This document shows, piece by piece, positions 43,541 to 53,608 of a stretch of 64,000 bases of DNA. The position numbers and the translations under genes were made by a program. The stretch comes from Sarocladium kiliense. Lineage: Eukaryota > Ascomycota > Sordariomycetes > Hypocreales > Sarocladiaceae. The first letter of the stretch is position 1; each line of letters begins with the position of its first letter. The notes below the pieces were generated by a model. It was given only the letters and a program-made list of their open reading frames with translations, did no database searches and was not told where the DNA came from. The stretch is taken from the NCBI GenBank assembly GCA_030734395.1, contig JAUZTG010000048.1, forward strand, positions 1,178,001 to 1,242,000, read 5' to 3'.

Positions 43541-44020
43541 ATGGCCTCCAAATCCAGCAAGGATGACGTTCAGCCGTCCCTCAAGAATCTTACGATATCT
43601 CCCAGCGCATCAGCAAAGTCAAAAGCAAAGTCAAAAAAGGACATCGCCGACTCTTGGGAGGATGAGGATGTCTCCGATGAAGGTCCCGAAGAGCCGCGAT
43701 CACCACTAGCCGGTACATCCGCGCCACCTCCAACACCCATCAACGCGAGCTACAGTGAAGACACTGGATCAACCTCCCCGGTGCCAAAGCGCGGCGATGA
43801 CACCTTTGGCGAACGTCGTCCAGAGAAGACAGATGCTGTAGCTCGACGGATGATTGCTGCTGGACTGGGGTTGAAGGCACCTAAGCAAACAGAGGAGCAG
43901 AAAGCGTATCAGAGGGCCATTCGTGAACAGGAGAAAAGAAAAAGGGAGCAGGAGAAGGCAGAGGAACTACGCAGGCAGGAAGAGGCAGCCAAGGCCAAGG
44001 CAGCCGTCTGGGACGACTGA
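43541..44020 (+). CDS. Small acidic/coiled-coil protein of unknown function (160 aa)
   Basis: The frame is open from 43298, but the ATG at 43541 has an excellent context (GCAGCCATGGCC) and begins the sort of sequence the family would have, so I start there. Residues about 36-52 contain an acidic motif (DSWEDEDVSDE). The C-terminal half is a highly charged helix: TDAVARRMIAAGLGLKAP, then Lys/Glu/Arg/Gln-rich KRKREQEKAEELRRQEEAA, probably a coiled coil, ending VWDD. No catalytic motif, signal peptide or membrane span. The product is probably a nuclear or cytoplasmic adaptor conserved in moulds, but I cannot name it. Divergently placed from LON. Confidence 0.68.
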   Translation: MASKSSKDDVQPSLKNLTISPSASAKSKAKSKKDIADSWEDEDVSDEGPEEPRSPLAGTSAPPPTPINASYSEDTGSTSPVPKRGDDTFGERRPEKTDAVARRMIAAGLGLKAPKQTEEQKAYQRAIREQEKRKREQEKAEELRRQEEAAKAKAAVWDD

Positions 44021-44170
44021 TCCCTTGAGGGCTCAACGCATGTTTACGATTGTCACGATAGCGTCGGTAGGGTCTGTTGGAACTTTTCAATACATATTTA
44101 TTTCCAACGGCACTCTATTGGAATCTCGTGACTGATTGAACCTCCATGCAAATCAGCTCACGCCCGACAC

Positions 44171-45027
44171 CTAAAGACCGAGGACCTTCTTCACGGATGG
44201 TCGCTCCAGAAGCCGTGTGTGCCACGCGAGGAAGTCAGGATACCTCTTCTCAACCTCCCAACCATTCCATATCTCTTGAAATCCGCGAATGGCCATGGTC
44301 CAAGGGACGAAGGCCAGATCGGCATATGTGCTACGCAGGTGTCGTTAGCTCAGATTCGGGGTGCAACATGGAGCGCCAGACTCACAGTTTATCGGAAACG
44401 AGGTATTGCTTCCCTTTGAGGATATTGTTCAGGACCATGATGACACGCTCAACCTGGTCGTCGTATCTCTTCTTTGCAGCTGGATTATCCTGTTCGAAAT
44501 AATTGTACCAGACCATCTGTCCGTAGTACGGGCCCTACACAAAGGTCAGCTGTCACATGCATGAATCCTGGAGAACCCTAGCTCTGGATCTGACCTGTCC
44601 CGAAACCTGGAAGAATAGGTACTGCTTGGCTAGCCATTTTTCGTTACCCTCAGTCGGACTGAGCTTGCCCTCCTTGTCGTAGGTTTCGATCAGATATTCG
44701 AGAATCGCGCCCGACTCCCACAGAAGTATGTCAGTGTTCGGGTCTTTGATGGCTGGCAGTCGGCCGTTGGGGTTGATAGTAGACGTGTAAGAGTCCGCCT
44801 TGGGATCTGTGATGTCGATCTGTGAAGAGGAAAGTCAGAGCTCTGCGAAGGCTGAACAGTCTGCTCCCTACGCACCTTCTCATATGGCAGGCCCAGCTCC
44901 TCCAACATGATGAACACCTTTTTAGGGTTGGGTCCGGAAGCTGCATACATCAGCATTGTCTCTCTTCTTGTTTCATGGTGATAAACTAACGATGATTGTA
45001 GACAGTAATGGGCTTCATTTCGGCCAT
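44171..45027 (-). CDS. Glutathione S-transferase, Ure2/GstA-like (five exons, 211 aa)
   Basis: Exons 45027-44991, 44940-44876, 44819-44595, 44534-44386 and 44330-44171 join in phase to 211 residues. The start is a short exon, MAEMKPITVYNH, and the donor GTTAGT follows directly. The N-terminal thioredoxin-fold half has PSGPNPKKVFIMLEELGLPY, the RLPAIKDPNTDILLWESGAI glutathione-site loop (cis-Pro region and the Glu-Ser pair), and LIETYDKEGKLS; the C-terminal half is all-helical (YGQMVWYNYFEQDNPAAKKRY, STYADLAFVPW-like box). This is the fungal GstA/Ure2p-like class that conjugates glutathione to xenobiotics or acts in redox balance. No glutaredoxin-type CxxC is present. The gene is one of the most intron-dense in the window. 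Confidence 0.85.
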
Positions 45028-46036
45028 GCTGGCGTGTGCTCACGTGCTCAATAGAGAGTTTGAGAAAGTTTAAAGATGATACGATGTTAATGTAGCTTGA
45101 CTTTGTGTTATTTACTGCGTTTGGGTCGCGGTATCTCTTCATATATACTACCACACCTCCTGCAAACGAGAAGAATTGTTACTCACTTGCATGTCATCTC
45201 CCAAAGTCCGCCACCTTAAGCGAGGAGTTGGCTCAAGTCCGCTATGTTGAGTAAACGGAGCCTCTGATGTATCTATTGTAGGTCCCGCGCGGCTTCGACT
45301 CACTTTGTGAAACGTGTAGCTTTACCTGCCAGAGTGGGAAAGGCACTAAGATAACCGGGGGCGAGCAGCCGCCTAGAAGAGATCGGATGCGCGTTCGGGT
45401 GCTAGTAGCTGAGGAGGTATTTCGTCGATTCCTGGGCTATGCACGTATCCTTAATACTTGGCTTCTCACCCTTGACAGACATATGAGTGAGCTCCACACA
45501 TTGAAGTATGTCTTCATTCATTTTGGAGGATTGGTGCAGTTTAGGTCTATCGGATTTTGAGTGGAGGCGCTGAAACTTGTTGATAACGCGCAGTACTCAT
45601 GTTGACAGAACACATCAATACACAGAAAAGAGGAAACAAGCAACAAAAGGACCTGAATATATGACTCTACCCGCCAGGCATTGTGTAGGAGTGGCATGGG
45701 CTAGATATTGAGTCTTGCAGCCGACAATCTAAGTCGGGGCGCGCGGCTGTGACTAAGCACCCGAGCGGCTAAGTGAAGGTATTCCCGCGCGCGTAGGTCT
45801 GAGCTGGGGAGACGATGTGGTATGTCACGCGAGATGATATCATAAATGTTTCTGCAATAGCTTGCGTTGCCTGTATCTGCTACACGTTTTACAATTGGAA
45901 CTGATTTAGAGCAGGCATATCTTACATCATTTGCTTTTGCAGGGACGAGAAATGATGCCGGAAAGGGATATAGAGTGGTTCAATTAGGTCATCCCTTTGA
46001 CCAGGCCTGTAAGCAGCTTGAACGTGCAAGACAGTC
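45028..46036. other. Intergenic between GST start and RRG7 end
   Basis: About 1 kb, no supported gene. Includes the GST promoter and a GC-rich stretch (45735-45800) with GCGCGC runs. Confidence 0.45.
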
Positions 46037-46768
46037 TCAGGTTGCCATCGGCAGTGTCTTTCCATCCAGCTGGAGCACCAACTCTGGCGGCCCATCGTCT
46101 CCGTCGACATGTCTAGCCGCCACCCCAATGCCTTGCAGCCCGCCCTCCTCCGCACCGCGGTTCCACAGCATTTGGAGTATCGCGCCATCTTTCGAACAGG
46201 CTACGAACCCCATGGGCCATTTCGACCTTCCAACCGCTTCCCTGACTCCCTTAGTTGCCGGCTTCTGGCTAACCAGAATCGCCAATACACCCTCTCCTCG
46301 CCAGCCTGGTGGTGCTGCGGCAAGTGCACCTTCGAGTTCCCGTATGTGCTGTGGTCCGGTCTTCTGTGCTGCACCAGCTTTGCACTGCATGATGACTCGC
46401 AAATGCCGCTTCGGAGCATTGTGAGGTGACAGTGTCCATGTGCCGAGAAGATCGGTTCCAAAGTCCCCTGCGCCTCCGACTCGCTTTAGGCGGAATCCGT
46501 ATCGAACCAGGTTGGCAGCGACGGTATACTCATAATGCGTGCCAACATACACAGTAGAGCGCTTCTCTAAGCCCGTGCGGTCCGCATATGCGAGGAAAGA
46601 TGAGAGATCGTCATGGTTTGTCGATGGCGCGTCAGGGTAGATAAGATGGTCGTGTGGTGAAGACGCGTGACTGTATTGAACGAGCTGAGTTTGCGTTGGT
46701 GGAAACGCGATCACCGCGGGCCTCAAATTGGCCAAAAGCAGTCTTTGGCGGGTAGCATATCTCAGCAT
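46037..46768 (-). CDS. Mitochondrial RRG7-type protein (required for respiratory growth)
   Basis: 243 residues, one exon. An N-terminal presequence (MLRYATRQRLLLANLRPAV) fits mitochondrial import. The core is a restriction-endonuclease-like fold seen in the Rrg7/DUF2034 family: GTHYEYTVAANLVRYGFRLKRVGGAGDFGTDLLGTW, with the D-x-Q-C-K pattern from GDFGTDLLG and VIMQCKAG, then the helix IRELEGALAA and the conserved VLAILVSQKPATKGVREAV strand-helix. Yeast Rrg7 is needed for respiratory growth and mtDNA maintenance by an unclear mechanism. The sequences of the D...QCK motif are intact, so nuclease-like metal binding is plausible but not shown. Divergent from the Zn2Cys6 gene with about 240 bases between. 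Confidence 0.8.
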   Translation of the reverse strand: MLRYATRQRLLLANLRPAVIAFPPTQTQLVQYSHASSPHDHLIYPDAPSTNHDDLSSFLAYADRTGLEKRSTVYVGTHYEYTVAANLVRYGFRLKRVGGAGDFGTDLLGTWTLSPHNAPKRHLRVIMQCKAGAAQKTGPQHIRELEGALAAAPPGWRGEGVLAILVSQKPATKGVREAVGRSKWPMGFVACSKDGAILQMLWNRGAEEGGLQGIGVAARHVDGDDGPPELVLQLDGKTLPMAT

Positions 46769-47009
46769 GCCTCCTTATGGCTTCAATTAACGGATAGGTC
46801 AAGAGGGTTGTTTTCATCGTTGCTGTCGAAGCAGTGAGTGAGGTGGCCAGGCAGCCTCTGTAACGAATAAGCCCCGCTATATGCATTGTCACCTACAGCC
46901 ACTAAAGTAGTTCCAGACACACTCCAGATGACCTCTCCTTCTCACCACGATCTTGCTCCCTTCGATCTAATGTAAACCTCATGCTTCATTACCCGAGGCC
47001 AGAGTATCC

Positions 47010-48902
47010 ATGTCAGCTTCTCGCAGGTCCAATGTCCGTCGATCCAACGTAACAGCCTGTTCAAGATGCCGATCACGCAAGCAGCGCTGTGATCAGAACA
47101 TCCCTGCCTGCTCGAACTGCGAGAGAGCCGGCGTCGAATGCGTGAGCGTCGACATAGACGGGAGCTTAGCTCCTAGAAGGTGGGAAACGCTGTCAAAATG
47201 CCTTGTACTTCACTCATTAATATGGATTTCGTTCAGCTATATTAAAAACTTGGAGGACCGCATTGCACAACTCGAGATTCAGCTTGCACAGTATGATATC
47301 TCCGACAATGTCCCAGCCACACCTGGCTATGCGAGCATTGGCGGTGATCCTCCAGGAGATGTGGTAAGCGATTTCGCGCAACGTTATTTCCAGGTGGCTG
47401 CATCTTCGCAAAGCACAATCGCACCTGACGGCCAAGCCCTGCTCCTCGAGATGCTCGCGGAGCCGATTCAAGCAGTGATCTCATCTTCGCAGGCATCAAG
47501 TCTTCATCGAGAGCTTCTCAATGACCTCCAGCCTGTAGGAGAACCTGCCCTTCCAGGTCGTGAAGCGGCCTCAAAGCTCGTTGATACCTATTTCGAGCAT
47601 TGCGAGTTCTTTTCCCCAGTGATCTCCTCGAAAGATGATTTCCTCGCTTCGCTAGACACCCTTTACGGTGCCGCAGCGACCGGTGAAATAGGAAGTCCGA
47701 CGAGGATGGGGACTGATTCAGACCCGATGATGCTACGGTTTTGGTCTTTCCTCGTTTTCGCAACTGCAGTTCTTCTGCTGAACCGAACCGACTCCTCTTT
47801 TCCTATCAGCAGAGCAGAGAGTTACTTTCAAGCTGCCATGGCTATACTTCACAAGAATACGAAGATCATCTGCATGGGAGACGAGAAGCATATGAACAGT
47901 TTATTACTGCTCGTGCAGTATAGCTGCTTTGCCTCCGACCTTGCCGTGGCATGGCATTTTCTGGGTCTCGCAACCAGGCTGGCAATCGAGCTGGGTCTAC
48001 ATAATGAAGGCATGGCTGACGCTCAGACTGTGTCCAAGAACTCGGAGGATACGCAAAGAAGGCGATGGCTTTTCTGGTCTGTGTACACTTATGAGAGGAA
48101 TCTCTGTGTAATTCTAGGCCGACCGTTTTCGATCCCAGATGAAGCCATCAAGACCCCTCTGCCAACCGTTCAAGATAGCGATACGCGCCGTGTTTACGCA
48201 CTTCATCTTATCAAGAGCCGACTCTTTGAATCAGAGGCATATACGACATTGCACCAGCTACCTCCTCTAAATGGAGCCGTCTTGGACTTCCATGTCTGGC
48301 GCGAGTCCCTGAGACAACGCCTTATCTCGTGGCGCGCATCCACGCCCTTTTCTTCAGAAGGGCCAACCCAACTTGCGCCTCTTGATATCTTCGATGGCCA
48401 ACTCCACAATGTGTTCGTTTATCTCTACTATCCTTCGGCATGTTTTCCGAACCCCGCACCGCAGGACATGAGTATCCTAGCCCATAGTGCTGCTGAAAGC
48501 ATCGGATGCTACAAACGCGCTTTTCGCGACGGCCACCTCCGATTTTTCTGGCGTACGGTTCACAACCTTTTCCGAGCTGGGGTGGCGATAGCCTATTGTC
48601 TGCGTGCGAGTGCTATACACTTCTATCCCGAACTCGACCAAACAGCGATGGCCGCTAGTGTCAACACCTGTCTTTCCGTGCTCTGGGCCATGGTTGAGCG
48701 CTATCCCCAGGGCAGGGTTTACCGCGATGTTTATGACCATCTTGCCACGTCAGTACTACGACAAGCCGACAGCCAGTCCAACGATAGTCAGTCAGGGCAG
48801 TTCAATATCAGCCTTCAAGCTACACTCCTACAGAACGACAATAATGAGCTTCCGCAAAACGCGATTGACACGATACGATGGGGTTTTGGCGATATTGGTT
48901 GA
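47010..48902 (+). CDS. Zn2Cys6 transcription factor with fungal_trans domain (two exons)
   Basis: The DNA-binding domain is at residues 17-44 (Cys17, 20, 27, 34, 37, 44) with basic KQR loop. Between PRR and KNLEDRIAQLE the frame contains an in-frame 57-nt intron, 47180-47236 (donor GTGGGA, acceptor TTCAG); removing it restores the canonical PRSYIKNLEDRIAQLE linker/coiled coil and gives 611 residues. The middle-homology fungal_trans region spans about 180-480 (SRAESYFQAAMAILH, LLLVQYSCFASDLAVAWHFLGLATRLAIELGLHNEG, RRRWLFWSVYTYERNLCVILGRPFSIPDE). It is a nuclear activator or repressor, probably of the neighbouring sulfatase and permease, because the three genes lie together; this is inference. 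The stretch WETLSKC...ISFSY in naive translations is intron. Confidence 0.85.
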   Translation: MSASRRSNVRRSNVTACSRCRSRKQRCDQNIPACSNCERAGVECVSVDIDGSLAPRRWETLSKCLVLHSLIWISFSYIKNLEDRIAQLEIQLAQYDISDNVPATPGYASIGGDPPGDVVSDFAQRYFQVAASSQSTIAPDGQALLLEMLAEPIQAVISSSQASSLHRELLNDLQPVGEPALPGREAASKLVDTYFEHCEFFSPVISSKDDFLASLDTLYGAAATGEIGSPTRMGTDSDPMMLRFWSFLVFATAVLLLNRTDSSFPISRAESYFQAAMAILHKNTKIICMGDEKHMNSLLLLVQYSCFASDLAVAWHFLGLATRLAIELGLHNEGMADAQTVSKNSEDTQRRRWLFWSVYTYERNLCVILGRPFSIPDEAIKTPLPTVQDSDTRRVYALHLIKSRLFESEAYTTLHQLPPLNGAVLDFHVWRESLRQRLISWRASTPFSSEGPTQLAPLDIFDGQLHNVFVYLYYPSACFPNPAPQDMSILAHSAAESIGCYKRAFRDGHLRFFWRTVHNLFRAGVAIAYCLRASAIHFYPELDQTAMAASVNTCLSVLWAMVERYPQGRVYRDVYDHLATSVLRQADSQSNDSQSGQFNISLQATLLQNDNNELPQNAIDTIRWGFGDIG

Positions 48903-49042
48903 CATGGAAGCTGCGAAACCTGAGACCAGTTTCTCCAACGCCGTATCTTGAATAGGCTACTAGTTTTATGGCGACATTCGAGAGCACGATACTACTTTCC
49001 TCAAACATGGTGTATTCTCTTCCATCTCACCGCAACCTGAGG

Positions 49043-50386
49043 TTAAAATTCCTTAAGCGGATCTGGAGGAGCTGGATCGTATTTTAAGCTCTTCATAAAC
49101 TCCATTCTGAGTTTATACATTGGCTGCAAGACCCATGTATTAAAGGCCATGATGTTTGATTCCTCCTTCGGATCACGCACAACGTTAAACAAATATGGGG
49201 ACTCGAGTTTACCAGACGACTTGTTGACCTCAGGTTCCCAAACGAGGTGGAGTTTCCAATCCTTCCACTTGATTGCTCGCAATTCGTCCTTCAGGTAGAA
49301 CATGAAGCCTGTTCGGATATGTGTTTCGGGGTCAGAAGGGTTCTTGAAGAACTTGGTCTGATCGACCCCGTCGATGGGGCGGTCGTCTGGAATCGGTGTT
49401 CCTGTTATCGAAAGGACCGTACTGAAGATGTCGGTTACGTGTACAATCGCGTTGGACGTGACATTTTCAGGGACAATGCCTGGCCAACGGATGATGAAAG
49501 GCACGCGCAGACTCCCTTCCATCGCAGTATGGTATGTTCCCGACCAGGGACCTGCTGTTCCACGATATGGCTCTCTGAACTCAGGGCCGTTGTCAGAGGC
49601 AAAGATAAAGACTGTGTTCTCTCGCAGGTCAAGTGAGTCGAGATGGTCGATCAGCTGCCCAACGCGGTAGTCCATCTCTGCCATAGAGTCTGCGAAATGT
49701 CCCTGCCTTGTGGTACCATCGAAATCCTTGTGCGGGAGTGTTGGAAAATGGAGGTGGACGAGAGGATGGTAGAGGAAGAATGGCCTTTCTGCCTCTGCTT
49801 GCCTAGTGAGCCAGTCCCTTGACTTCTCGACCAATGTCTCGTCTATCAGTCTTCTCTGCTCGAGATCATACACGCAAACATTCTCTGACGCCTCGCCAGC
49901 CTTGCCCTTCATGATGTAAGGCAGCTCCGCGACCTCTGGGGTATAACCAATGGCGCTCGTAAACTGCGTCTCGTCTGTCGTTCTCGGGATTCCGTACCAC
50001 TCGTCAAAGCCTCTATCAGATGGATAGCGACCCGGGATGTCTCCAAGGTGCCACTTCCCATGATGGGCGGTAGCGTATCCGCTGCTCTTGAGGCACTCTG
50101 CGACGGTTTTCTCCCACTGAGTCAAGCCCTGGGGAAAGCCTGCAGGAACTGATTGCCTGCATCCAGTTCGTATGGGGTGACGGCCTGTCATAAGCGCAGA
50201 TCGCGTTGGAACGCAGTCGCTTTCGACATTGAAGTTATGGAGAAGCAGGCCCTCCGTGGCAAGTTTGTCGATTCTGGGTGTTGCAGCGCCACGAAGAGCG
50301 CCGCCTCCGTAACATCCAAGCTCTCCCCAGCCGAGATTATCGGCCAGGGCGAGAACAATATTTGGTAGCTTGGGGTCCTTCGACAT
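49043..50386 (-). CDS. Arylsulfatase-type sulfatase
   Basis: 447 residues, one exon, no signal peptide. Alkaline-phosphatase-superfamily sulfatase fold. The activation signature is C-x-P-x-R at 58-62 (DCVPTRSALMTGRHP), where Cys58 would become formylglycine. Metal-site residues: N-terminal ADNLGWGELG (Asp16, with Asn17 where most family members have Asp), HGKWHLG (109-115, Lys111 and His113), HLHF (about 211-214) and ASDNGPE (Asp265, Asn266). It hydrolyses sulfate esters, releasing sulfate. The closest look of ADNLGWGELGCYGGG...RGAATPRIDKLA is to bacterial sulfatases, so an ancient transfer into fungi is possible. Absence of a signal peptide fits action on an imported substrate, consistent with the divergent permease. 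Converges on the TF gene. Confidence 0.88.
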   Translation of the reverse strand: MSKDPKLPNIVLALADNLGWGELGCYGGGALRGAATPRIDKLATEGLLLHNFNVESDCVPTRSALMTGRHPIRTGCRQSVPAGFPQGLTQWEKTVAECLKSSGYATAHHGKWHLGDIPGRYPSDRGFDEWYGIPRTTDETQFTSAIGYTPEVAELPYIMKGKAGEASENVCVYDLEQRRLIDETLVEKSRDWLTRQAEAERPFFLYHPLVHLHFPTLPHKDFDGTTRQGHFADSMAEMDYRVGQLIDHLDSLDLRENTVFIFASDNGPEFREPYRGTAGPWSGTYHTAMEGSLRVPFIIRWPGIVPENVTSNAIVHVTDIFSTVLSITGTPIPDDRPIDGVDQTKFFKNPSDPETHIRTGFMFYLKDELRAIKWKDWKLHLVWEPEVNKSSGKLESPYLFNVVRDPKEESNIMAFNTWVLQPMYKLRMEFMKSLKYDPAPPDPLKEF

Positions 50387-50926
50387 CGTGGACCTGGATC
50401 GAGCGAGATCGTTAGGAGACCAGCTGTATGATCAAACAACAACACCAAGGAGTTAGATTGAGTGATGAAGGTTATTTGAGGGGGATGCTCCTACAGGCAC
50501 CAGAAATTGTCTGTAATAATTGACAATTCTGCGGTCTGACTTCCGCTGTCTTCCGCCACTAGGACCCTTGGTGCATAGACACCCGAATGGCGGTTCCGGC
50601 CCCGGGGCCGCTAACGCTCACCTCCGACGGCCACCGCCGTGCAAAGATCCACTTGGCCACGCGAACTCTCAACGACTGATACTGTGGACGGCTTCTCTTT
50701 TTCCTCTCTCTCGCTCACCACCGACACTACCCCAGGTTATCTATAGAGCTAGTTGAAATGCTGTGATACGGGGATGGAATCACGTCTTACGCTGCCCTGG
50801 CAATGACTCTCAGCTGGCTGAGCGTGGCTCCGATAGCATGCACGACTATAACTATCAACAGCTTTCCCTCCCTTGAGGAACAATACAACCGGCTTCAAGT
50901 CGTGATTTGAAACAAGACGGAACTCA
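50387..50926. other. Divergent promoter, sulfatase and MFS permease
   Basis: 540 bases shared by two divergent genes, the natural place for a pathway regulator's site. I see no clear sulfur-regulator consensus in it by eye. Confidence 0.45.
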
Positions 50927-52573
50927 ATGACTCATCAACCAGATATCACAGACGCCAAGGCGCCGCAAGGTCAATTGGATGTCATCCAAGCCAACGACGC
51001 CATGGTCCATGATACGGAGGAATTCAAGCAAGATGGTGAACCAGACATCACTTGGACCGAGGAAGAGAGACGCTCTGTTGTCAGAAAGTACGGCCGACCC
51101 GGGACACGAAGCTCCCACGTTCCGTGTTGCTAATGAGACTCGATAGGCTTGATTGGTACCTGATGCCTCTGCTCATAGCGGGCTTCTTCGTGCTCCAACT
51201 CGACCGCAGCAATATCGGCAACGCGATGACTGACACCATCGTGGAGGACCTCGGCATTACTCGCGATGACGTGAATCTCGGAAACCAGCTCATGTCTGCA
51301 GGCATCATCATAGCTGAAATTCCATCAAACATCATCCTGCAGCGGCTTGGAGCTCCCCTATGGCTCACTTTCCAGATGGGCGTTTGGGGTACCATCGCCT
51401 TAACTCAGTCTTGGTGCAAGAACATGGATTCATTCCTGGCTACGAGGTTTCTTCTCGGTCTCTTCGAGGGAGGCTATATTCCAGGAGGCCAGTATATGCT
51501 TGCGCTATTCTACACCCGAGACGAGTTAGCTATGAGAACAGCCATCTTTTACTTTGGAAATTACGGCGCTACAGCCACTGGGTCTTTGATCGCAGCTGGG
51601 ATCCTCAACATGGGAGGTCTTCAAGGTCTCTCTGGCTGGCAGTGGCTCTTCATCAGTTTGTCTAAAGCTCAGGTGTTCGTGGCTCAAGGACGTGTACTGA
51701 TTCCGGTCTAAAATAGTCGAGGGTGCCATTACTCTTCTCGTGTTCATCGGGTTCATTGTCTTTCTTCCAAGGAGCCCACGCCACACTGCCCCGATCCACG
51801 GCCGTTTCGATATTTTTAGCGAGCGAGAACGACAAGTCATGCGGGCTCGAGTCATGGCCGATGACGAAACAAAGGGCGCTGATAAGGCACACTTTACAGT
51901 CAAGAACCTGGGTCAGGCAGCGTGTGACTACCGCCTGTGGCTACACATGTTGATCAATGTGGTGAGCTTGGCACCAAAAGGTGGCTTGCAGCTTTACGGA
52001 CCAACCATCATCAAAGGTCTCGGCTTCTCAAGGACCAATGCGAATCTGCTAAATGCAGTTAGCAGCTTCCTGGTCATTATTTTCTCGGGACTTATCTCCT
52101 TCGCCTCGGACAGGACCCGTTGGCGGGGACCTTGGTGTATCCTGGCCTTCGTTTATTCCATCGCCTTCGCCGGTGCCCTTTACGGCTTGCCTATAGGTTC
52201 AGACAAATGGTCGCGCTACGCTATCTTCACCCTCCTCAGCGCTGGCAATGCGCTCGCGCAAGGGCTCAATGACGCCTGGGTCAGCATCAACGCTCCCAGT
52301 CCAACTAATCGAAGCATTGGACTTGCGATGGCTGTCATGGGCAGCAACTTGGGCGGCCTAGCGGGTCAGCAGCTCTTCCGAGAGTCGGATGCGCCACGGT
52401 ATACGAAGGCATTTTTGGCTATTCTTCTGCTGTATTCTTCTGCCATTCCGATCACGTTGGTGTTGATGTGGGTGTACTGGCGTGGTAACAGGAAGCTCCA
52501 GCAAGGCAAGACCCTACGCATTAGTGGCCATATCGTCGAGGCACCAGTGAGCGGTAAGCGATTCGATATATGA
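50927..52573 (+). CDS. MFS permease, anion:cation symporter (Dal5/allantoate-like) family, three exons
   Basis: Exons 50927-51087, 51138-51655 and 51717-52573 join in phase to 511 residues. After a hydrophilic N-terminus the family motif KLDRLDWYLMPLL opens TM1, followed by LQLDRSNIGNA, AGIIIAEIPSNIILQRLG, WGTIALTQSWCKNM and RFLLGLFEGGYIPGGQYML, all typical of the allantoate/tartrate/nicotinate (ACS) transporters with 12 TMs. The second half begins after a cytosolic loop (PRHTAPIHGRFDIF) and continues with GLQLYGPTIIKGLGFS and the GNALAQGLNDAWVSINAPSP motif. It would be an H+-coupled importer of an organic anion at the plasma membrane; a sulfate ester (aryl or sulfonate) is a reasonable guess given its divergent partner is a sulfatase without signal peptide. 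The substrate is inferred, not shown. Confidence 0.87.
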
Positions 52574-53118
52574 TACAAGTAGGAACACGGCGCCACAGTC
52601 GCGTATTGTCATTAGGTATTCAGGTACAAATGGAATTTGACGACATGACTCAAGGCTACCTTGAATTACTTCCTATGCTGCATACTCCATCATCAATCAC
52701 TCTGCAGCTAGCTCCAATACTGATTCTTGTACTTGAATCACTATGTGTTTCTTTACTTGCTCTTTCTTTCGTTCCTTTGTTGATTGCATTTGTGCTTACT
52801 GTTTGCATTTCATCTTGCTTCCTCCGCTCTCTACTTTCCTACCTATGATCTCTTTCGCCCTGGATGGGGTATTCGAAGCCTACAAATCACTGGTATTCTT
52901 GTTTATCTCCACTCACGACTCTCTTCCACCATGGTCTCATCCTGATGAGTGGTAGCTGGAGGGACACAGACTCGGTCGCGATGCAGATAGCGGGGCTTTG
53001 CGCTTATGGAGGCTTTCATCCCACCTTCAAGGCTCCCATCCCTCCCTCTTCTCCCCCACCATCATAATATCATCCTCCAAAACATCCAACAAACCACTCC
53101 AAACCATCACATTCGACC
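52574..53118. other. Intergenic and CT-rich leader of DIM1
   Basis: About 545 bases; pyrimidine-rich for the last 100. No gene seen. Confidence 0.5.
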
Positions 53119-53608
53119 ATGGGCTCCGTCGTCATCCCCCATCTCAACTCCGGCTGGCACGTCGACCAAGCCATCCTCTCCGAAGAAGAGCGCTTAGTCT
53201 GCATCCGCTTCGGCCGCGACTGGGACGAGCAGTGTATGCGCCAGGACGAGGTCCTCTACAAGATCGCCGACAAGGTCAAGTCCTTCGCGGTCATCTACGT
53301 CTGCGACATCGACCAGGTCCCGGACTTCAACCAGATGTACGAGCTGTACGACCCGTGCACCATCATGTTCTTCTTCCGCAACAAGCACATAATGTGTGAT
53401 TTCGGAACGGGAAACAATAACAAGCTCAACTGGGTTCTTGAGGACAAGCAGGAGCTCATCGATATTATCGAGACCATCTACAGAGGCGCAAAGAAGGGAC
53501 GCGGTCTCGTAGTCAGTCCAAAGGGTATGTCGCGCATGTCTCTTCCTTGCTGGTTTGTATGTAATGCTAACCACTTACGCAGACTATTCCACCCGCCACC
53601 GCTACTAG
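53119..53608 (+). CDS. dim1: U5 snRNP thioredoxin-like splicing factor DIM1 (DIB1), two exons
   Basis: Exons 53119-53524 and 53583-53608 join in phase to 143 residues, the size of human TXNL4A and yeast Dib1 (142-143). Nearly the whole protein is conserved: WHVDQAILSEEERLVCIRFG, DWDEQCMRQDEVLYKIADKV, AVIYVCDIDQVPDFNQMYE, YDPCTIMFFFRNKHIM, DFGTGNNNKLNW and the C-terminal RGLVVSPKDYSTRHRY. The tiny last exon (26 nt) encodes DYSTRHRY and the stop. It is part of the U4/U6.U5 tri-snRNP and is essential for spliceosome activation; it acts in the nucleus. It converges on PAG1. Confidence 0.96.

Noticed and set aside
45867..46424. 185-codon plus-strand frame
   Set aside because: It overlaps the well-supported RRG7 coding sequence in antisense and has no motif of its own.
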